Part shown: in pieces, positions 7,154-10,529 of the stretch
How positions within the stretch are numbered: the first letter of the stretch is position 1
How the letters are laid out: each line of letters starts with the position of its first letter
Origin: an uncultured Capnocytophaga sp.
Lineage (GTDB): Bacteria > Bacteroidota > Bacteroidia > Flavobacteriales > Flavobacteriaceae
Length of the DNA stretch: 10,529 nucleotides
NCBI GenBank assembly: GCA_905372595.1
Contig: CAJPPS010000026.1
Coordinates: 1 to 10,529, forward strand
Direction: 5' to 3'
Notes under the pieces: generated by a model
Databases searched by the model: none
What the model was told of the DNA's origin: nothing
The model's input: the letters and a program-made list of their open reading frames with translations, nothing else
Translations under genes and position numbers: made by a program

Positions 7154-7792
7154 TTATAGGTCAAAAATTTTATCTAATGTGAAAGTAAAAGTTCCTTTAG
7201 GGGAGTTGTATACAGCTGATAGCATTTTTTTGGCTAATATTTCAGTAGGCATAGGGCGGTAATGCTTGAAGAGTCCTATTTTGTTGAGGAAATGAATAGC
7301 TTTTACTGAGAAGTTCTCAGCACCTCTATCGCTATTAGAACGAATAAGTATAGAGGGTTGGAAGATAATCAATCGTTTAAAACCAAGTGCCTTGATAGCA
7401 TCTTCTAACTGTCCTTTCATACGATTATAGAATAGCTTGGACTGTGCCTTAGCTCCTGCAGCCGAAACAAGCACAAAGGTAGGTACTCCATTGGCTTTAC
7501 ACTGCTGGGCAAAGGCGTACTGATAGTCGTAATCCACACGCCATTGTGCTTCTTTACTACCTGCAACGGCTAAGGTGGTACCCAAACAAGAGAAAGCTAC
7601 ATCACCCTGAAGCAAGTCAGCCCACGCCTCAGGGGTATCAAAATTGACCACGTGAGCGTGTAGCTTGGGGTGGGAGAGGGCTAAAGGTTTGCGAACGAAG
7701 CAATGCACCTCGCTATAAGTATCGTCCGCTAATAGTTGTGTTACTAAGTCTTTTCCGGTGGCGCCCGTAGCGCCAATAATGAGAGTTTTCAT
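7154..7792 (-). CDS. NAD(P)H-binding atypical SDR-like oxidoreductase
   Basis: Soluble Rossmann-fold protein of 212 residues, related to the NAD(P)H-binding/TIP30 (HTATIP2)-like branch of atypical short-chain dehydrogenases. The dinucleotide loop is GATGATG (7-13) straight after the first strand (MKTLII). FSCLGTT (67-73) is typical of this branch, VSAAGA (109-114) carries the Ser110 position, and Y122-x3-K126 (YNRMK) matches the SDR active-site spacing. Residues 145-215 are the shorter variable substrate part, with FQPSILI (144-150) typical. The reaction and substrate are unknown; family members range from quinone or flavin-linked reductases to redox sensors. It lies downstream of the esterase but behind a GC-rich hairpin at 7813-7835, so it is either partly read through or driven by a weak promoter near 7800. 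It converges with the CDF gene. Confidence 0.87.
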   Translation of the reverse strand: MKTLIIGATGATGKDLVTQLLADDTYSEVHCFVRKPLALSHPKLHAHVVNFDTPEAWADLLQGDVAFSCLGTTLAVAGSKEAQWRVDYDYQYAFAQQCKANGVPTFVLVSAAGAKAQSKLFYNRMKGQLEDAIKALGFKRLIIFQPSILIRSNSDRGAENFSVKAIHFLNKIGLFKHYRPMPTEILAKKMLSAVYNSPKGTFTFTLDKIFDL

Positions 7793-7812
7793 TTTTAGTA
7801 AAAGTTAAAAGA

Positions 7813-7835
7813 AGCGCGAGCTACAAGCTCGCGCT
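7813..7835 (-). terminator. GC-rich palindrome, probable terminator after the esterase gene
   Basis: A perfect inverted repeat: arms AGCGCGAGCT (7813-7822) and AGCTCGCGCT (7826-7835) with a 3-nt loop. On the minus strand, the direction of both neighbouring genes, it is followed by TCTTTTAACTTTTAC, a broken U-tract, which suits a rho-independent terminator 17 bp beyond the esterase stop. The near pure GC stem stands out from the AT-rich surroundings, so it may instead be, or have come from, a dispersed palindromic (REP-like) unit. No second copy is present in this window. Confidence 0.65.
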
Positions 7836-7852
7836 GGTAAAAGAATTATTTT

Positions 7853-8830
7853 CTACTTGTGTTGACTTAGCAACCAATCTCGTACAGCTTTAAGTTGGAA
7901 AGCATAGTCAAAAGCGTACATGTGTTCGCCTGCCTCCGCTCTTTTTGTAAATCCGTTAGGTAATACGGTTCCTTTAGTGAATTGTACGATATTTTTATCA
8001 GCACCTTTTTTAAGTAATTTCTCAATGGCTTCTTCTTTCTGCTTGTCAGGAAGATTTGCTGCAAATTTGGTGGTTGCATAGGCAATATTCTCTTGTTCAA
8101 AGAAAGTTTCCATCTGTTGCATAATAGGTGTTGCTTTGTCTAATTCAGAGGCAATATAAAAGAACTTTTGCTTTGGGAGAACTTCTTTAAGTTGCTGAAA
8201 ATTCCAATGTGTACCTGCATACAAAGAAGCTGCAAACAAGTTGGGGTAATGTACATTCAGATAGAAAGAAATCATCCCTCCCATAGATTGTCCGGTAGTA
8301 TATACCCTACTACGGTCAATAGCATAAGTACTAAGAATTTGTTGCAGAAGATGATAAGTAGTAGGTACTTCATCGCTTACCTCGTAGGCATCATTGGTAG
8401 CAGCTTCTTTACCACTGTACGAAGGTACTAATACAAAACAAGGGTGCTCTTTTTGAGTTTCATCAGTAGCCCAAATAATTCCACCATAACCTTGTTTGAG
8501 GGGAGCGATTACTCCTTTGCCTACGGTACTTGCATCTGCCATAAAAAGCACTAAAGGGTATTGCTTGTTAGGGTCGTAATTCTCAGGAGTAAACAGGTTA
8601 TATTCCATAGTTCGCCCAGTAAGGGTATCGGTAAAAGACAATTGTTTAAACTTAGGGGTTATTTCTTCTCGCAAAGCAAATAGTTTATCATCATAACTCT
8701 TATCAATTCCACCATATTCACCCGTCCAACGGCTTACCTCAGGCAAGGTAGGTGAAGTAGTTTGCTTTTGAGTATTGCACCCTACAAGGGCAAAGGCAAG
8801 GCATATTGCCAGTTCGTTTATTCTTTTCAT
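7853..8830 (-). CDS. Predicted lipoprotein, alpha/beta-hydrolase esterase/peptidase (PHB-depolymerase/feruloyl-esterase-like)
   Basis: Serine hydrolase of 325 residues exported as a lipoprotein. The N-terminus has basic residues, a hydrophobic stretch and the lipobox LVGC, predicting cleavage before and lipidation of Cys18. Residues after the Cys (NTQKQTT) lack the acidic run of the Bacteroidota surface-export signal, so a periplasm-facing position is as likely as the cell surface. The hydrolase domain runs from about 65 to 325: YPLVLFMADAS (91-101) oxyanion strand, nucleophile elbow GQSMGG (180-185) with Ser182, acid Asp231 in SELDKATP, and His303 in GEHMYAFDYA. These give a complete triad. 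The layout resembles secreted prolyl-oligopeptidase-family, feruloyl-esterase or PHB-depolymerase-like hydrolases; the substrate is not deducible. It has its own -7 element at 8870-8877 and terminator-like hairpins on both sides, so it is probably monocistronic. Confidence 0.88.
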   Translation of the reverse strand: MKRINELAICLAFALVGCNTQKQTTSPTLPEVSRWTGEYGGIDKSYDDKLFALREEITPKFKQLSFTDTLTGRTMEYNLFTPENYDPNKQYPLVLFMADASTVGKGVIAPLKQGYGGIIWATDETQKEHPCFVLVPSYSGKEAATNDAYEVSDEVPTTYHLLQQILSTYAIDRSRVYTTGQSMGGMISFYLNVHYPNLFAASLYAGTHWNFQQLKEVLPKQKFFYIASELDKATPIMQQMETFFEQENIAYATTKFAANLPDKQKEEAIEKLLKKGADKNIVQFTKGTVLPNGFTKRAEAGEHMYAFDYAFQLKAVRDWLLSQHK

Positions 8831-8869
8831 AAAATACTATTTTTAAAATTAAATTGCTATTTGTTGGTG

Positions 8870-8877
8870 CAAAGATA
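8870..8877 (-). promoter_or_regulatory. Predicted -7 element for the esterase gene
   Basis: On the minus strand this reads TATCTTTG followed by CA, an exact match to the Bacteroidota -7 consensus and identical to the bioA element. Start of transcription would fall near 8863, giving a leader of about 33 nt. The -33 region would lie inside the loop of the upstream terminator hairpin; no TTG is seen at the ideal distance. Confidence 0.6.
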
Positions 8878-8878
8878 C

Positions 8879-8919
8879 AAAAAAAATAGTCGTTAGCAGT
8901 TATCGCAATCTAACGACTA
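8879..8919 (-). terminator. Rho-independent terminator after the DJ-1/NTF2-like unit
   Basis: On the minus strand, 10-bp arms TAGTCGTTAG (8910-8919) and CTAACGACTA (8887-8896), perfect complements, flank a 13-nt loop and are followed directly by eight T residues (8879-8886). This is a textbook intrinsic terminator, 30 bp past the stop of the decayed NTF2-like gene. Its T-tract ends one base before the -7 box of the esterase gene. Confidence 0.85.
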
Positions 8920-8952
8920 ACTACTAACAACTAATTTCTAAAATACTAACTA
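8910..8952. repeat. Imperfect 7-bp tandem repeat, CTAACNA type
   Basis: Read on the plus strand, consecutive heptamers are CTAACGA, CTAACTA, CTAACAA, CTAATTT and CTAAAAT (8910-8944), then after one extra base another CTAACTA (8946-8952). The first unit and the start of the second form one arm of the terminator at 8879-8919, and the last unit contains the stop codon of the NTF2-like remnant. Confidence 0.6.
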
Positions 8953-9301
8953 CAAAAATTCTACTTTTAGGTAACTGATTTTACCTTCAGGGTTTATGGT
9001 AGCGGTATCTTTACCTTTAAAGGCAAAGAAAGAGCCTTCCTTTCGCCTGCCTGCTACTGCCCAATGCGTTTCAAGGATGTTTTTAGCGGTTTAGGTGGTC
9101 TCCCAAAGGTGTTTGGTCTCCCTATTCTTGTCAAAAAATTGATTGAAAAAGGTGATAACAGCCTCTTTTCCTTTTATTTGGGAGCCATCAGCGCTTAGCA
9201 TAGTAATATCTTCTGAAAATAAAGCTATCAACTTGTTGAAATCGTCAGTATTATTTCCAGCAGTATCCGATAGATAAAAATAATCATCGAGTACTGTTCA
9301 T
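8950..9301 (-). pseudogene. Decayed NTF2-like/SnoaL-family protein gene
   Basis: No intact reading frame, but translating the minus strand in one frame gives a continuous NTF2-like (SnoaL/polyketide-cyclase-like fold) protein of about 115 residues. The first half contains LDDYFYLSDTAGNNTDDFNK, LIALFSEDITMLSADGSQ, KGKEAVITFFNQFF and HLWETT. A TAA stop (9091-9093) interrupts it, and it resumes as KNILETHWAVAGRRKEGSFF, GKDTATINPEG and KISYLKVEFL, ending at TAG (8950-8952). A natural start, ATG at 9299-9301, overlaps the TGA of the preceding gene (ATGA), but it is out of frame with the body and hits a stop after five codons, so a one-base deletion or two-base insertion right after the start is also implied. 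Both lesions argue for a pseudogene rather than a sequencing slip, though one nonsense plus one indel could still be errors. Internal ATG or TTG starts could at best give a fragment. Families of this kind are small enzymes or ligand binders; no activity is expected here. Confidence 0.8.
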
Positions 9302-10068
9302 TTTTTACCGTCTTGCAAAGTACTTAGTTCTTTGACGATTGCTTCACCTACACTCTTTGCCGATTGTGGGTTTTGCCCTGTGATAAGACGATTGTCTACA
9401 CTTATTTTGTCCTGCCACATACCAGATTTTTCAATGAGGGCACCGCGTTCTTTTAGTTGGTCTTCCAAAGAGAAAGGCACTACTTTGTCCAACTTTACTG
9501 CTTGTTCTTCCTCGTTGGTAAAGGCACTTACTTTTTTGCCTTCTACCAAGTATTTGTCATTAGAGAGCTTGATATTTACCAAGCCTGCTGGCCCGTGGCA
9601 TACAGCAGCTACCACACCATTTTGTTCGTAAATCTGAGCAGCGAGTTGGGCAAGTGCCTTATTGTCGGCAAAGTCCCACATCGTGCCGTGTCCGCCTGCA
9701 TAGAAAATAGCCACATAATCCTTTGCTTTTACTTCCGATGGCTTTTTGGTATGAGCAAGCTTCTTTTTAAAATCAGCGTTTTCCCAATACTTTTTATCGA
9801 CAGGGTCGTTCATATTGATGCCATAGGCTTCTGTAGCACCACCCAACGGACTGACAAAGTCTACCGTATAACCTGCTTTTTCAATTTCTTCCAAGGGGTG
9901 GGTTACCTCACCAGAGTAATAACCTGTTTTTTGCCCCGTATTGCCTAATTGTGTGTGGCTTGTTACCACAAAGAGTACTTTTTTGTTCATTTTTTTCGTT
10001 GTTTTTTTAGTTTGCGCCAGCCCTACCCCACAAGAGATCAAGGCAAGCAATAAAAAGATTCTTTTCAT
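9298..10068 (-). CDS. DJ-1/PfpI (class I GATase-like, Hsp31-type) protein with signal peptide
   Basis: Protein of 256 residues of the DJ-1/PfpI superfamily, closest in layout to Hsp31-type glyoxalase III/chaperones and 'type 1 glutamine amidotransferase' proteins. The domain runs from about 28 to 250: KVLFVVTSH (30-38), YSGEVTHPLEEIEKAGYTVDF with the conserved Glu54, FYAGGHGTMWDF (122-133), the nucleophile elbow AVCHGPAGLVN with Cys157 followed by His158, and LITGQNPQSA. A signal peptide (basic MKR, hydrophobic core, GLA before Q19) predicts export to the periplasm, unlike cytosolic HchA. A second Met at residue 27 sits exactly where cytosolic homologues begin, so a cytosolic form from that start is conceivable. 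The gene starts 18 bp after the epimerase stop, probably cotranscribed. Detoxification of methylglyoxal or protein repair is the family-based guess; substrate unproven. Confidence 0.88.
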   Translation of the reverse strand: MKRIFLLLALISCGVGLAQTKKTTKKMNKKVLFVVTSHTQLGNTGQKTGYYSGEVTHPLEEIEKAGYTVDFVSPLGGATEAYGINMNDPVDKKYWENADFKKKLAHTKKPSEVKAKDYVAIFYAGGHGTMWDFADNKALAQLAAQIYEQNGVVAAVCHGPAGLVNIKLSNDKYLVEGKKVSAFTNEEEQAVKLDKVVPFSLEDQLKERGALIEKSGMWQDKISVDNRLITGQNPQSAKSVGEAIVKELSTLQDGKK

Positions 10069-10086
10069 CGATGATTTATTTTTAAT

Positions 10087-10529
10087 TTACTTTATCCAAC
10101 CATTTTCTCGATACCAAGCTATAGTATCTTTTAAGGTTTCAGCGAAAGGACGGAAACTCGCTCCTAATTCACGCGCACTTTTTTCGTGACTAAACCGCGT
10201 GCAATCGTATTCATCTTCAATGCCTTTCACACTGGCACGGCTCAGTAGAATAGGCTTTTTAGTGAGAAAGTGATAGAACTCATTTAGGTAAGCAATCGTC
10301 CATAACAAAGCGTTGGGAATTTTTCGTGTAGGCATCGGAACGCCACTCACTTGGGCAAGCGCTGCCATAATTTCCCGCATTTCCATATGTCGCCCTGCAG
10401 CTAAATAACGCTCGCCTCGCCTTCCTTTTTCCATTGCTAAAATTTGATGTTCTGCCACATCTCTTGCATCTACCGGACTAAAACTTGCTTTCATTACCCC
10501 TGGTAATTTCTTCTGTAAGAAGTCTAAAA
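10087..10529 (-). CDS. NAD-dependent epimerase/dihydroflavonol-reductase-like protein, C-terminal part
   Basis: The reading frame runs open to the window edge, so the gene is cut at its 5' end; about 146 residues are present. The Met at 10494 is internal: the frame upstream reads LDFLQKKLPGV, which continues naturally into the conserved body. Visible features are those of the C-terminal half of extended SDR sugar epimerases or DFR-like reductases: SFSPVDARDVAEHQILAMEKG, GERYLAAGR, MREIMAALAQVSGVPMP, then a hydrophobic helix with NEFYHFLTKKP, FSHEKSARELGASFRP and the end helix LKDTIAWYRENGWI. The cofactor loop GxxGxxG and the YxxxK catalytic pair lie outside the window. It precedes the DJ-1-type gene by 18 bp in the same direction. 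The substrate cannot be read from this part. Confidence 0.85.
   Translation of the reverse strand, partial: LDFLQKKLPGVMKASFSPVDARDVAEHQILAMEKGRRGERYLAAGRHMEMREIMAALAQVSGVPMPTRKIPNALLWTIAYLNEFYHFLTKKPILLSRASVKGIEDEYDCTRFSHEKSARELGASFRPFAETLKDTIAWYRENGWIK

Noticed and set aside
8168..8431. Plus-strand open frame of 87 codons inside the esterase gene
   Set aside because: It is antisense to conserved catalytic parts of the hydrolase and shows no protein-family features.
9457..9948. Plus-strand open frame of 163 codons antisense to the DJ-1-type gene
   Set aside because: It has no recognisable domain, is rich in Phe, Cys and Ile as expected for antisense of a Lys/Glu-rich gene, and lies wholly over a well-supported CDS.
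10087..10494. Complete 135-residue protein starting at the ATG at 10494
   Set aside because: The frame stays open to the window edge and the residues before this Met continue the epimerase fold, so the gene is cut off, not short.

Overview
The window reads as ordinary chromosome from a low-GC Bacteroidota bacterium, most likely a flavobacterium; Capnocytophaga or a close relative is plausible but cannot be proven here. The clues are AT-rich intergenic DNA, promoter elements of the Bacteroidota type (TAnnTTTG near -7), start codons without clear Shine-Dalgarno sequences, and family choices common in that phylum: a SMUG2-like uracil-DNA glycosylase, the DUF2157 plus GDYXXLXY pair, a 429-residue BioA, and a DtxR-type regulator with a C-terminal FeoA-like domain.

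Left block (39-5313, minus strand): six genes packed with gaps of 0-3 bp or a short overlap, almost certainly one operon. In transcription order they are bioA (biotin synthesis), a UDG-superfamily glycosylase, a DUF2157 membrane protein, a GDYXXLXY membrane-anchored protein, pyrF (OMP decarboxylase) and a DtxR/MntR-type metal regulator. A 181-bp divergent promoter region (5314-5494) separates it from pyrH (UMP kinase) and a CDF metal-efflux gene, which run on the plus strand to 7147. PyrF makes UMP and PyrH phosphorylates it, so two consecutive steps of pyrimidine synthesis flank one control region. A metal regulator closes one transcript and a metal exporter closes the other.

Right block (7154-10529, minus strand): a truncated NAD(P)-dependent epimerase enters from the window edge. 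It is followed by a DJ-1/PfpI-type protein with a signal peptide, a decayed NTF2/SnoaL-like gene, a strong rho-independent terminator, a promoter, a lipoprotein esterase/peptidase of the alpha/beta-hydrolase fold, a GC-rich palindrome that probably acts as a terminator, and a Rossmann-fold NAD(P)H-binding protein that converges on the CDF gene.

I see no RNA genes, CRISPR array, insertion sequence, prophage or convincing new defence or biosynthetic system. The most interesting local features are the NTF2-like pseudogene in frame with the gene before it, the heptamer repeat whose units supply one arm of a terminator that abuts the next promoter, the GC-rich palindrome, and the unusual gene mix of the bioA operon.
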